Part shown: piece after piece, positions 43,501 through 52,759 of the stretch | How positions within the stretch are numbered: the first letter of the stretch is position 1 | Layout of the letters: each line of letters begins with the position of its first letter | Assembly: GCF_002879865.1 (NCBI RefSeq) | Contig: NZ_PNXY01000010.1 | Location: 179,935-243,934 of the forward strand | Reading direction: 5' to 3' | DNA from: Paraburkholderia rhynchosiae | GTDB lineage: Bacteria; Pseudomonadota; Gammaproteobacteria; Burkholderiales; Burkholderiaceae | Length of the DNA stretch: 64,000 bases | The notes under the pieces: generated by a model | Database searches by the model: none | The model's input: the letters and a program-made list of their open reading frames with translations, nothing else | What the model was told of the DNA's origin: nothing | Program-made: the position numbers and the translations under genes

Positions 43501-45783
43501 TCACAGAAGCGCAACCACCCGCACATCGCCCTGCTCGGCCGAGGCCACCACCTTTTCGCCGATACGGCGGAACGTGATCGACACCGAAGCGTCGCCCACT
43601 TGCAGATCCCCTAGCTCCAGCCAGTCGATGCCTTCCGGCAGCATCGGCTGCTCAATCAGCACTTCGCGGCGTTCAGCGTCGATCGTGATGCCGAGACACG
43701 CCTCCAGCATCATGAAGGGCGACCCCGCTGCCCAGGCCTGCGGCAGACACGCGACCGGATAAGCGGTGGGCGGCTCACCGCGTCGACGCAGGAAACCGCA
43801 GAACAGTTCCGGCAGACGCATGTCGAAATTCACCGCCGCCTGAAATAGCGCTTGCAAGAGCCGCACCGCCGCCGCCTTGCCGCCGTAACGCGACAGGCCG
43901 CGCGCGCACAGTGCGTTGTCGTGCGGCCAGACCGAGCCGTTGTGATACGCCATTGGATTAAAACGCGACTGGCTCGCGGCCAGCGTGCGCACGCCCCAGC
44001 CCGTGTGAAACAGCGTGGAGTCGAGCGCGCGCACCACCGATTCGCCGCGCTTGCGCGAAGGCAAACCGAAAGCAAGCAGGTGGCCCGCGTTCGACGCCAT
44101 CACGCGGCACAGTTCGCCGTGGCCGTCGAGCGCGATGCCGTAGAAGCCCGACTCTTCCATCCAGAACTTTTCTTCGACGCACTCGCGTAGTTTCTTCGCG
44201 CGCGTCTTGTATTGCGCGGCCGCATCGTGCAGGCCGCGCAGCCTTGCATGGTGCGCCATGGTGTCGAAGGCGGCGCTCGCGTACGCCTGTACTTCGACAA
44301 GCGCGATCGGACCATCGGGGAAACGGCCGTCCGCATGGAACACCGAATCGTGGCTGTCCTTCCAGCCCTGGTTGGCGAGGCCGCCGTCCGACTCGCGCTG
44401 ATAATCGAGCAGACCGTACGGGTTCTTGTCGCACACGCCCGCGACCCAGCCGGCCGCGCGCTCGAGCGCCGGCCACAATTCGTCTATCAACCCGACGTCG
44501 CCAGTGCGCGCCGCATACGCGCCGGCCAGCACGATGAAGAGCGGGGTGGTGTCGACGCCGCCGTAATACAGTGCGAACGGTACTTCGCCGGTGGCCGCCA
44601 TTTCGCCCTTGCGCATCTCGTGCATGATTTTGCCGGGCGCGGCGTCGCGAAACGGCGAGTTCTCGTGCGCCTGATGTTCGGCGAGAAAGCGCAGCACACC
44701 CGCGGCAAGTTGCGGCTGCAACCAGAGCGTCTGCAACGAGGTAATGACGGCGTCGCGGCCGAACGGCGTGGAGAACCACGGAATGCCCGCATACGGATAC
44801 GGGCCCGTCGCGAGGTCGGTGGTTAAAAGGCCGAGGTCGGCAAGCGAGCGGTCGATCCACGCATTGAAGAGCGGATTGCTCGAACGCACGCGCGCGGTCA
44901 CGCGGCGCCGTTCGCGCATGACAAGATGGGCATCCACCAGCGCCGCACGCACCGCGGCACGGCCGACGCGCGGGCGCTCCGTGTCGATCTGCGACATATG
45001 CGCTTCGCTCACCGGATGAGTCGGCGACGACACGCCGGCACTCGGCGTATCCGGCGTCTGTGCGACGACCTGAACCGCGACCGACAGATAGATCGATACG
45101 CACGCCTGGGCCGGCAGCTTGACCGTGTAGTCCGCGCGATTGGCGAACAGCTTGTCGGGCTGCGGCGCGAAAGCGATCTGCACGTTGCGCGCCACGTCGT
45201 CGAGGCCGACATAGCCGAGCAGCACCTCGTGGTTCTCCACGCGCGCCGCTTCGATGCGCCCCTGCTTGGCGCGCTGCAGGCCGCGCACTTCGAACATGTC
45301 GCGGAAGTCGCTGGCAAAGGAAATCGACAGCGGCACGATGGCGTCGCTCGTGCCGTAGTTGGTGAGTTCGATGGCTTCGTTGAGCACCGTGCCCGACAGC
45401 ACGCGCACGCGTTCGACGTGGATCACGCCTTCGGGTGTGCTGGGGCCGCCGAGCGGCGGCAATGGCCGGTTGGTCAGATGCGCGGTAAATGAAGTGTTGT
45501 CGCTGCTAACGCTGCCCGACAGCAGCGACGGCGCACGGCCTCCGAACGTCAGGCGCAGTTGCGAGAGGACGCGGGTATCGTTGACGAACAGGCCGTCGTC
45601 ATGGCCGGTGATATCGCCGAGAGAATCGTTGACGATGAAGGTGTCGCCCGACTTCAGCACATGCTGCATGGCGCTTGCAACGTTGAGGTTTTCCGTCGGG
45701 ATGAACGCACCGTCCGGCTCGGATTCACGATGATCGATTCCGCCCGAGTGGGACAGGCCGCCGAGGGCTTCAGGCTGCTGCAT
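43501..45783 (-). CDS. Amylo-alpha-1,6-glucosidase (glycogen debranching-type)
   Basis: A 760-residue enzyme with an N-terminal beta-sandwich domain of the debranching family (about 30-280: NVASAMQHVLKSGDTFIVNDSLGDITG, NDTRVLSQLRL) and a C-terminal (alpha/alpha)6 barrel (about 310-740) with the motifs YPYAGIPWFSTPFGRDAVITSLQTLWLQP and GLANQGWKDSHDSVFHADG. The acidic residues near PYPYAGIPWFSTPFGRD and KDSHDS are the likely catalytic region. It hydrolyses alpha-1,6 branches of glycogen or related glucans. No glycogen genes are nearby. Start at 45783 (CAT on the plus strand) has no strong ribosome-binding site. Confidence 0.87.
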   Translation of the reverse strand: MQQPEALGGLSHSGGIDHRESEPDGAFIPTENLNVASAMQHVLKSGDTFIVNDSLGDITGHDDGLFVNDTRVLSQLRLTFGGRAPSLLSGSVSSDNTSFTAHLTNRPLPPLGGPSTPEGVIHVERVRVLSGTVLNEAIELTNYGTSDAIVPLSISFASDFRDMFEVRGLQRAKQGRIEAARVENHEVLLGYVGLDDVARNVQIAFAPQPDKLFANRADYTVKLPAQACVSIYLSVAVQVVAQTPDTPSAGVSSPTHPVSEAHMSQIDTERPRVGRAAVRAALVDAHLVMRERRRVTARVRSSNPLFNAWIDRSLADLGLLTTDLATGPYPYAGIPWFSTPFGRDAVITSLQTLWLQPQLAAGVLRFLAEHQAHENSPFRDAAPGKIMHEMRKGEMAATGEVPFALYYGGVDTTPLFIVLAGAYAARTGDVGLIDELWPALERAAGWVAGVCDKNPYGLLDYQRESDGGLANQGWKDSHDSVFHADGRFPDGPIALVEVQAYASAAFDTMAHHARLRGLHDAAAQYKTRAKKLRECVEEKFWMEESGFYGIALDGHGELCRVMASNAGHLLAFGLPSRKRGESVVRALDSTLFHTGWGVRTLAASQSRFNPMAYHNGSVWPHDNALCARGLSRYGGKAAAVRLLQALFQAAVNFDMRLPELFCGFLRRRGEPPTAYPVACLPQAWAAGSPFMMLEACLGITIDAERREVLIEQPMLPEGIDWLELGDLQVGDASVSITFRRIGEKVVASAEQGDVRVVALL

Positions 45784-45961
45784 CAGGGTCGCTCCTATGG
45801 GTTCGCTGCTGCGTTTCGCTTCACTTCAGGTGGCTTCAGGTTGCTGCCGGGCACTGCCGGGTACTGCGCGTGACCACCGCTTACCGCCCGGCCGATTCCG
45901 ATTGTAGAAGGTCTCGTCACGTCAGACGAACTTATCGCGAGGGAGTTTCGGATTTTTTCGG

Positions 45962-45977
45962 TGGCACGCGACCTGCA
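45962..45977 (+). promoter_or_regulatory. Sigma-54 promoter candidate upstream of the 46.2 kb gene
   Basis: TGGCACGCGACCTGCA agrees with TGGCACG-N4-TTGCW at all positions but one (C for T in TTGC). GG (45963-45964) and GC (45975-45976) are at exact spacing. The expected transcript would start near 45988 and run into a strong terminator at 46184-46211. Confidence 0.75.
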
Positions 45978-45987
45978 GAGAATCCCC

Positions 45988-46211
45988 GCCTTTCAGTTGC
46001 GTTTCCGACCGCTTGCCTGTGCGGCGTCGAACCCGCACTCGCTTCATGACTGCGCTTGCTGACCGCGCTTCTTGAGGACGCTAGCAGCAACAATGTTTTG
46101 CTTGAGCCGCACTGAGTCCGCAGCGGTGCTTCTGCGATACTGCTTCCGTGTTCTGCTTGCCCGGCGGACACATCGCTGTCTTTGGCCCGCCATGCTTAGG
46201 CGGGCCTTTTT
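45988..46211 (+). ncRNA. Candidate sigma-54-driven small RNA or attenuator leader
   Basis: The stretch between the sigma-54-type promoter (45962-45977) and the intrinsic terminator (46184-46211) is about 220 nt and contains only very short or weakly coded frames. The promoter and terminator on the same strand, with no gene between, define a possible small RNA; alternatively the hairpin is an attenuator for the gene at 46242. The exact ends are estimates. No known RNA family is recognised. Confidence 0.4.
46184..46211 (+). terminator. Strong intrinsic terminator just upstream of the 46.2 kb gene
   Basis: GGCCCGCC (46184-46191) pairs perfectly with GGCGGGCC (46199-46206) around a 7-nt loop, followed by T5 (46207-46211). 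It lies 31 bp before the ATG at 46242, with no gene immediately upstream on the plus strand. Confidence 0.88.
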
Positions 46212-46241
46212 AATCAGCCAGAAGGAACAGGAAGAACCCGA

Positions 46242-46643
46242 ATGAACGCCTCTCTTGAAACGCTTTTTCCGGATCATGTCCATAGCGAAGACAGCGTCGT
46301 CAGCGCGCTGAACCATCAGGACATCGTCGTCGCGTTATCGGCGGCGCTGAAGACGCAGGACGTGGCCGTGTTGCACATGCTCTATCCGCGTACCGATGCA
46401 CGCACGCATCGCAGCCTCGATACGCTAGTCGATGTATTGCATGGACACGGCCTGCATGAAGTCGCCGATCTGATCGCGCATGAAGCGCACTATCTGCTGT
46501 TCAAGGATCCGGCGAAGGCATTGAAAGCCTTCCACGAAATTCGCAACGACTCGCTCGCGATCGGCGTGCATCTGTACTATCACGGCCTCGTCGGCGAAGC
46601 GGCGGAACGCGCGCTCGATAAAGACGCGCATCGCAAGGCGTAA
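46242..46643 (+). CDS. Conserved hypothetical helical protein (133 residues)
   Basis: A 133-residue cytoplasmic, predominantly helical protein (MNASLETLFPDHVHSEDSVVSALNHQDIVVALSAALKTQDVAVLHMLYP...ALKAFHEIRNDSLAIGVHLYYHG). His is frequent. No known domain recognised. Ribosome-binding site is imperfect (AGGAACAGGAAGAACC before the ATG). An intrinsic terminator 31 bp upstream and a sigma-54-type promoter 265 bp upstream make expression control unusual. A short 50-codon frame (46093-46245) overlaps the start but is probably coincidental. Confidence 0.75.
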   Translation: MNASLETLFPDHVHSEDSVVSALNHQDIVVALSAALKTQDVAVLHMLYPRTDARTHRSLDTLVDVLHGHGLHEVADLIAHEAHYLLFKDPAKALKAFHEIRNDSLAIGVHLYYHGLVGEAAERALDKDAHRKA

Positions 46644-46668
46644 GCAGTCGGCCTGAATGATCCGCCGG

Positions 46669-46812
46669 TTATCCGGCGTTCATCGCGCGAATGAATTCGT
46701 CGATGTAACGATTGAACGCCGACGGACGCGCGAGGTTCATGCCGTGCGACGCGCCGCGCACCGTTTCGCGGCGCGCATCCGGCAGCCACGATTGCAGCGC
46801 GGCGGCTGTGCG
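46669..46812 (-). pseudogene. C-terminal remnant of an alpha/beta hydrolase
   Basis: The last about 45 codons before the stop at 46669 read as a typical alpha/beta-hydrolase C-terminus: LPDARRETVRGASHGMNLARPSAFNRYIDEFI, including the catalytic-His segment ASHGMN. The sequence before it loses any resemblance and no start or upstream domain is present. It is a decayed fragment lying between the 46.2 kb gene and the MreB paralogue. Confidence 0.7.
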
Positions 46813-46946
46813 GCGGAGAGTTCGATGAAAGCAGGCGTCAAAGCAGAAGCGGATTGACATCTGCGTCATAGCCGATGAAGCCCGCAGCCAGGTGCTTACA
46901 GAAAGTTGCCGCATTTCACAAAAGCACGCGCCAGGTCCCCGTTAGA

Positions 46947-47999
46947 TCATTCGTACGCGATGTCGTCCAGCAAACCGGTGGCGGCCGCCACTCCGGCGCC
47001 GCGCACCGCACAGGTCAGCGGTTCGTCGGCGATGCGGACTTCAAGTCCGATTTCATTCGTCAGGCGGCGCTCCAGATTGCCGAGCAGCGCCCCGCCGCCC
47101 GTCAACACGATGCCGTTGTGCGCGATGTCGGTGACGAGTTCGGCCGGCGCCATTTCCAGCCCGCGCTTTATCGCGCCGATCACCTGGCGCAGCGGTCCTT
47201 CGATTGCATCGGCAATATCGTGATTGCTGAGCTGGACCGTGCGCGGCAAGCCGTCGTCCATGCTGCGCCCCGTCGCGTTCATGTATTCGGCGGGCACATC
47301 GCGCACCGCCGAACCGATGTTCTTCTTCACATGCTCCGCGGTCTGCTCGCCGATCAGCACGCCATACAGATTGCGCACATAACCGATGATCGCCATGTCG
47401 AAGCTGTCGCCGCCCACGCGGATCGAGCCGCTATACGCAGTGCCGCCCAGCGTGATCACGCCGACTTCGGTTGTGCCGCCGCCGATATCGACGACCATCG
47501 AACCGGTCGCTTCGGAGACCGGCAAGCCGGCGCCGACCGCCGACGCCAGCGATTCGCCGATGAGGCTCACCTTCCACGCGCCTGCCGCGACGGCCGCTTC
47601 CCTGATCGCGCGGCGTTCGACCTGGGTCGCTCCCGCCGGCACGCACAGCGTGAACGCGGCGCGGCGGCTGAACACTTGCCGCGGACGCGCCATGTCGACG
47701 AATTGCCGGATCATGTGCTCGGCGGCGGAGAAGTTGGCGATCACGCCGTGGCGCATTGGCCGCACCGCTTCGAGATTGCGCGGCGCGCGGCCGAGAAGCT
47801 GACGCGCCTCCATGCCGACCGCCGCCACGCGTTTGAATCCGGCGGAGTGCGCCTTCTCGAAACACACGACCGACGGCTGATTCAGCACGATGCCACCGTC
47901 GTCCGTGTAGATGAGGGTGTTGGCCGTGCCGAGGTCTACCGTCACAGCCTGGCGGAACAGTCGATCGAAAAGCGGGTGATGCGGCGTCGGTCTGGCCAT
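46947..47999 (-). CDS. MreB-like actin homologue, free-standing paralogue
   Basis: A 350-residue MreB/Mbl-family protein. The phosphate-1 loop VTVDLGTANTLIY, phosphate-2 loop VVDIGGGTTEVGVITLGG and the adenosine region GIVLTGGGALLGNLERRL are conserved. MreB polymers guide cell-wall synthesis in rod-shaped cells. It is not followed by mreC/mreD, so it is probably a second copy with a specialised role. A Phe/Lys-rich start (LFDRLFRQAV) resembles the amphipathic membrane-binding helix of Gram-negative MreB. Start ATG at 47999. Confidence 0.85.
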   Translation of the reverse strand: MARPTPHHPLFDRLFRQAVTVDLGTANTLIYTDDGGIVLNQPSVVCFEKAHSAGFKRVAAVGMEARQLLGRAPRNLEAVRPMRHGVIANFSAAEHMIRQFVDMARPRQVFSRRAAFTLCVPAGATQVERRAIREAAVAAGAWKVSLIGESLASAVGAGLPVSEATGSMVVDIGGGTTEVGVITLGGTAYSGSIRVGGDSFDMAIIGYVRNLYGVLIGEQTAEHVKKNIGSAVRDVPAEYMNATGRSMDDGLPRTVQLSNHDIADAIEGPLRQVIGAIKRGLEMAPAELVTDIAHNGIVLTGGGALLGNLERRLTNEIGLEVRIADEPLTCAVRGAGVAAATGLLDDIAYE

Positions 48000-48199
48000 A
48001 GGGAGGCTCTGTTGTGTCGCTCGGTTGCGTCGCTCAGTTGCGTCGTTTAGCGCCCATGCCGGGCATTATGAAAAATGCGCCCCCGGTCACCCAGGCCGCG
48101 GGCATTGCGCAATCCGCGCGGCGGGGGTGATTTTCTTGTTATGAGCAGTTAACGGCAAGCCGATCGATATCTTTAGGCCCGCTTTTCGATCGGACCGTG

Positions 48200-48859
48200 T
48201 CAATCGCGCGACAACGCGCCCAGCGTGCGTTCCAGCGCCTCCTGACCGAGCGCGACGCCGTCCGCGTCGATCGTATGGCCGATGCCCGGCAACGCGTACG
48301 CGTCGACGGTATAGCCGGCCGCGCTGAACGCGTCGGCGGCGTGTTCGAGTTCCTGCACGGGAATCACCTCGTCATCCTCGCCGTGGACCAGGGTGAGCGG
48401 CGTGCCATTGCGCGCGATCACGGGCGAAGCGAGCCGCCCCGAATACGCGACGACGCACGCGGCGCCCTCCACGCTCGTCGCCGCATGATGCAGCGCCATG
48501 ATGGAACCTTGCGAAAAGCCAACCAATGCAAGGCGCCCGAAAGCCAGATGCCAATGCGCGAGTTCGGCTTCGAGCATGCGACGTAATGCCGAGTAAGCAG
48601 CGGCGGCACGCGCCTCGCGATTGCCTTCGCCGATGTCGCGCAGACTGAACCATTGACGCCCGCCAAAACCGCCGTCGAACGGATCCGTGCCGTCGAGCGA
48701 CGTGAAGGCGACGTCCGGCAGACGCTCGCTCCAGATGTCCGCGAGCGGCATCAGATCGCGCGCGTTGCTGCCCACGCCGTGCATCAGCACGACCAGAGCT
48801 TTGGCAGGCGCAGCGAGCGGCGCGCGCCGCCAGCCGTGTTCGAATTGCTCCCAGACCAT
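48200..48859 (-). CDS. Phospholipase/carboxylesterase-type alpha/beta hydrolase
   Basis: A 219-residue serine hydrolase of the Abhydrolase_2 (carboxylesterase) family. The nucleophile elbow is GFSQGS; the Asp (GEDDEVIP) and His (GIGHTIDADG) complete the triad. Cytoplasmic. Substrates of the family are short-chain esters and lysophospholipids. The ATG at 48859 has AGGGA upstream; the much longer frame to 49441 is not supported. It is divergent from the EmrB-type transporter. Confidence 0.9.
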   Translation of the reverse strand: MVWEQFEHGWRRAPLAAPAKALVVLMHGVGSNARDLMPLADIWSERLPDVAFTSLDGTDPFDGGFGGRQWFSLRDIGEGNREARAAAAYSALRRMLEAELAHWHLAFGRLALVGFSQGSIMALHHAATSVEGAACVVAYSGRLASPVIARNGTPLTLVHGEDDEVIPVQELEHAADAFSAAGYTVDAYALPGIGHTIDADGVALGQEALERTLGALSRD

Positions 48860-49181
48860 ATTGCTTTCCCTCGCTCGGTTTGATTTGTGATTGATGGTGG
48901 CCGCCCGGTACGCACGTGAATGCAGCTTCATGCGGTTTGGGTTCGGTCCCAGCCGCGAGCATACGCTGCCAGGTTCGTTTGCGCCGCTCGCTGCCCGCAC
49001 CGGCGACGTCCAGATGTGAATACAGGTATCCTTTTGCGAGCATCTGGCGGGCCAGCCGCGCCGTGCGCCGCATTGAACTGCCTTCAGCTGCGTTGAGTTG
49101 AACTCGTCGCAGACACGTAGCCGCTGCCGCGCAGGAACACCGGCGCGCGAGTTCCGCGGCACATCGATCCGGGAGAACGTT
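48860..49181. other. Divergent intergenic region between the esterase and the EmrB-type gene
   Basis: About 320 bp without a gene, carrying the promoters of both flanking genes. A short inverted repeat GAGTT-G-AACTC is at 49095-49105, 77 bp upstream of the transporter start, a possible operator. No other motif is convincing. Confidence 0.5.
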
Positions 49182-50753
49182 TTGAGCGAACCCACTTCCG
49201 CACCGCCTTCAGCGCCCGCGCCACCGCCGCCCCTGCAAGGCGGCCAACTGGTTCTCGCGACCATCGCCGTCGCGCTCGCCACGTTCATGAACGTGCTGGA
49301 CACGTCGATTGCGAACGTCGCCATTCCGACCATTTCGGGCAACCTGGGCGTGTCCGTCGACGAAGGCACGTGGGTCATCACCGTGTTCGCCGCAGCCAAT
49401 GCCGTGTCGATTCCGCTGACGGGCTGGCTCACGCAACGCATCGGCCAGGTGAAGCTTTTTGTCGGCGCGATCCTGATGTTCGTGCTGGCGTCGTGGCTGT
49501 GCGGTATTGCGCCGACGCTACCTATCCTGCTGGTCGCGCGGGTTTTTCAGGGCGCGGTGGCAGGCCCGCTGATCCCGCTGTCACAAGCCATTCTGCTCGG
49601 CTCGTATCCGAAGGAGAAAGCGTCGACCGCCCTGGCTTTATGGGCGATGACCGCCACCGTCGGCCCGATTGCGGGCCCGGCGCTCGGCGGCTGGATCACG
49701 GATAGCTACAGCTGGTCGTGGATCTTCTACATCAACATTCCGGTGGGCCTATTCGCGGCCGGTGTCACGTGGATGATCTATCGCACCCGCGAGTCGCCGA
49801 CACGCAAACCGCCCATCGACGTGGTCGGGCTCGGGCTGCTGATTACGTGGGTCGCCTCGCTGCAGATCATGCTCGACAAAGGCAAGGACCTCGACTGGTT
49901 CGCGTCGCCGGTGGTCGTGATTCTCGGCATTACCGCGTTGATCAGTTTCGCGTTCTTCCTCGTATGGGAACTGACTGAAGAGAACCCGATTGTCGACTTG
50001 CGGCTTTTCCAGCAGCGCAACTTTCTCGGCGGCACCATTGCGATTTCAGTGGCCTATGGGGTGTTCTTCGGCAACCTGGTGCTGTTGCCGCAGTGGATGC
50101 AGGAGTATCTGAACTACCGTTCCGTCGATGCCGGTCTCGTCACTGCGCCGCTCGGCATTTTCGCCGTGCTGCTTGCGCCGGTCATGGGCCGCGTGCTGCC
50201 GCGCTCGGACGCGCGCGTCATTTCCACGCTGGCCTTTGTCGGCTTCGCGGTTGTGTTTTACATGCGCTCGAAGTACGTGATTGAAATCGACACGTGGCAT
50301 CTCGTGATACCCACGCTGCTGCAAGGCATTCCGATGGCGCTATTCTTCGTGCCGCTGACGTCCATCATTCTGTCGGGCCAGCCGCCGCAAAAGATCCCGG
50401 CTGCGGCCGGTCTGTCGAACTTCGTGCGCGTGTTTTGCGGCGCGGTGGGTACGTCCGTGGCGGGCAACGCATGGAATAACCGCACGGTACTGCATCACGA
50501 AAGGCTCACCGAACACGCGTCCGTCGACAACCCGTTGTTCAGTCAACAGATCGATTCGACCCAGTCGTTGCTGCATATGAATACCCAGTCGGCGCATGCG
50601 CTATTCGATTTCACCGTGAATACACAAGCGGCGATGATGGGTCTGAACGACATCTTCTATGTGTCGGCAATCATCTTCATTCTGATCATTCCACTGATCT
50701 GGATAACGCGGCCGGCGAAGGGCGGCGGGCAGGACGCGGCCGGCGCGCATTGA
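49182..50753 (+). CDS. DHA2-family MFS multidrug exporter (EmrB/QacA-like)
   Basis: A 523-residue 14-TM transporter, drug:H+ antiporter-2 type. Motif A and related blocks are visible (TFMNVLDTSIANVAIPTISGNLG, GWLTQRIGQVKLF, ALWAMTATVGPIAGPALGGWITD). The N-terminus is preceded by a Pro-rich cytoplasmic tail. Start taken as the TTG at 49182 with GGGAG nearby; the longer frame lacks support. No emrA-type membrane-fusion gene is adjacent, so the usual tripartite partner is elsewhere or absent. Substrate unknown. Confidence 0.87.
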   Translation: MSEPTSAPPSAPAPPPPLQGGQLVLATIAVALATFMNVLDTSIANVAIPTISGNLGVSVDEGTWVITVFAAANAVSIPLTGWLTQRIGQVKLFVGAILMFVLASWLCGIAPTLPILLVARVFQGAVAGPLIPLSQAILLGSYPKEKASTALALWAMTATVGPIAGPALGGWITDSYSWSWIFYINIPVGLFAAGVTWMIYRTRESPTRKPPIDVVGLGLLITWVASLQIMLDKGKDLDWFASPVVVILGITALISFAFFLVWELTEENPIVDLRLFQQRNFLGGTIAISVAYGVFFGNLVLLPQWMQEYLNYRSVDAGLVTAPLGIFAVLLAPVMGRVLPRSDARVISTLAFVGFAVVFYMRSKYVIEIDTWHLVIPTLLQGIPMALFFVPLTSIILSGQPPQKIPAAAGLSNFVRVFCGAVGTSVAGNAWNNRTVLHHERLTEHASVDNPLFSQQIDSTQSLLHMNTQSAHALFDFTVNTQAAMMGLNDIFYVSAIIFILIIPLIWITRPAKGGGQDAAGAH

Positions 50754-50859
50754 TCCAGAGATGCGGCGTTGCATGGATCCGATTCGGTCCGTGCAACGCC
50801 GGCGCGAACAATTCGCGGATGCTTCCCAGTAGAATCGCGGCTCCACCGGGTTGAGCCTT

Positions 50860-51774
50860 ATGAACTACGCATCCATCCTCGAACAGATCCACCACGACCT
50901 CCGGCCTTATCTGGGCACGGGCAAAGTCGCCGATTACATTCCGCAACTCGCGCAAGTCCCTGCCGATAGTTTCGGCATGGCGATCGTCACGGCATCGGGC
51001 GAGGTATTCCGCACCGGCGAAGCGGACACGCGTTTTTCCATTCAAAGCATCTCGAAGCTATTCGCCTGCACAATGGCGTTCCGGCTGCTCGGGGACGCGC
51101 TGTGGCAACGGGTCGGCCGCGAGCCGTCGGGCAATGCATTCAATTCCCTGGTCCAGCTCGAGGCGGAGCACGGCAAGCCGCGCAATCCGTTCATCAATGC
51201 CGGCGCGCTGGTCGTCACCGACGTGCTGTGCCGGCGTTTCGTGCAAGCGGAAACGGCGCTTGTCGAATTCATGCGGCGCTTAACGGGCGAGACGAGCATC
51301 GATTACGATTCGCGCGTCGCTCAATCGGAGTTGCAGCACGCGCACCGCAACCGCGCAATGGCGCATTTCATGGCGAGCTTCGGCAACATGGAAATGCCGG
51401 CGCAGGTGGTGGTCGACGCGTACTGCCGCCAATGCGCGATTTCGATGAGTTGCGTCGAACTCGCGAAGGCGGCACTTTTTCTGACCAATCACGGCGTGGT
51501 ACCGTCCACCGGCGAGCGGATTCTCGACACCAGTTCCGCCAAACGCCTTTCCGCGTTGATGCTGACATGCGGCACTTATGACGCGGCAGGCGATTTCGTT
51601 TACCGCGTCGGTTTGCCGGCTAAAAGCGGCGTGGGCGGCGGAATCGTCGCGGTGCTGCCGGGAGAAATGGCGGTGTGCGTATGGTCCCCGGCGCTCGATG
51701 CGAACGGCAATTCATTAGCCGGCGTGCTTGCGCTCGAATGGTTGACGACTTACACGGGCCAATCGATTTTTTAA
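50860..51774 (+). CDS. glsA: Glutaminase
   Basis: A 304-residue glutaminase of the beta-lactamase-fold GlsA family, hydrolysing L-glutamine to glutamate and ammonia. The catalytic Ser63 and Lys66 are in FSIQSISKLF (SxxK). The NPFINAGAL and SGVGGGIVAVLPG regions are typical. ATG at 50860; a TTG at 50851 in frame is less likely. It sits after the EmrB gene in the same direction, 106 bp apart, without a clear operon link. Confidence 0.95.
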   Translation: MNYASILEQIHHDLRPYLGTGKVADYIPQLAQVPADSFGMAIVTASGEVFRTGEADTRFSIQSISKLFACTMAFRLLGDALWQRVGREPSGNAFNSLVQLEAEHGKPRNPFINAGALVVTDVLCRRFVQAETALVEFMRRLTGETSIDYDSRVAQSELQHAHRNRAMAHFMASFGNMEMPAQVVVDAYCRQCAISMSCVELAKAALFLTNHGVVPSTGERILDTSSAKRLSALMLTCGTYDAAGDFVYRVGLPAKSGVGGGIVAVLPGEMAVCVWSPALDANGNSLAGVLALEWLTTYTGQSIF

Positions 51775-51897
51775 TTGTGAATGCGCAGCGGCGCACAGAC
51801 ATCCAGGAGCAAATAAGGCGGTGCGAATAACGCGGCCAATCTGCCTGAATAGATGAATTGCGCCGCGCTAATCACCGCTTGGCTTTGCTTAAACCCG

Positions 51898-52759
51898 TCA
51901 GCCGGCGCGCGAAACAAGCTGAGCCAGTACCGTCTGATAGGCGGTCGTGCCGATCACATGCTCCTTTACACCCTCGTCGAAATCGATCCAGCCCGAGTTG
52001 AAGCCGTCGATCATTTCAATGCGCGGCGCCGGCCACGGCGTGCCTTGCGCCTGGAACAACGCCTCCCATTGATCGCGCGGCACTGCTTGCGCCTTCACGT
52101 CGCGCTTCAGCGCGCCGCCAAGCAGCGCCGCAATCTCGTGCTGCGTATAGCGCTGCGGGCCTTCTATTTCGATGACGCGTCGCCCCTGCCATGACTGCGT
52201 AAGCGTATCCGCGATGACGCGTCCGATATCGTCCGTCGCAACCATCGGATAAGCGCGGTCGAGCGGTTGGAGAAAGCTCGGCATGATGCCCGTGTCGCGC
52301 GCTCTCGCGATGTCCCACAACGAGTTTTCCATGAACCACGCCGGCCGCAGAATCACAGTGGGAAGCGGCAGATCCGCAAGCGCCTCTTCGAGAATATGCA
52401 CTTGCGTAATCAGGCCGAGGCCGGATTCACGCTGCCCGCCAACGGACGACAACGCGGCGACGCGCCCAGGCCGCGCGCTGGTTAACGCCTCTTTCAACGC
52501 GGCGGCTGCGGCATGTGCATTGGGATAACCCGGCTGCGGGGCGAAGTTTGGCGCGACCATCACGAACACCCCCGCAGTATCGCGAAACGCTGCGGCGAGT
52601 GCGTCGGCGTCTTCGAATGACGCAATCGCCACGTCGGCGCCGCGCTCCTTCCAGTGTGCTGCCTTCGTTTTATCGCGCAAGACCGCTCGCACTTCATGTC
52701 CTGCGTCCAGTAAAGCGCGCGCCGCCGACCTGCCCTGTCACACCGGTAATTGCAAACAT
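51898..52759 (-). pseudogene. NmrA-type NAD(P)H-binding oxidoreductase with N-terminal frameshift
   Basis: The body (51898-52692) encodes an NmrA/atypical SDR protein (LRDKTKAAHWKERGADVAIASFEDADALAAAFRDTAGVFVMVAP). The proper start is the ATG at 52759 (MFAITGVTGQVGGA, the Rossmann GxTGxxG fingerprint) after AAGGAG. The two parts are in different frames: around 52714-52727, in a GC run, the frame shifts by a net of one base, so MFAITGVTGQVGGA is cut off from LLDAGHEVRAV. The gene is therefore broken unless sequencing erred. Family members bind NAD(P)H as sensors or quinone reductases. Confidence 0.78.

Noticed and set aside
46093..46245. A 50-codon frame whose TGA overlaps the ATG at 46242
   Set aside because: It crosses the intrinsic terminator stem and lacks a ribosome-binding site and native codon bias; the overlap is probably coincidental.
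46875..48050. A 391-codon open frame antisense to the mreB paralogue
   Set aside because: Composition is His/Arg/Asp-rich without domains; mreB motifs on the minus strand are unambiguous.
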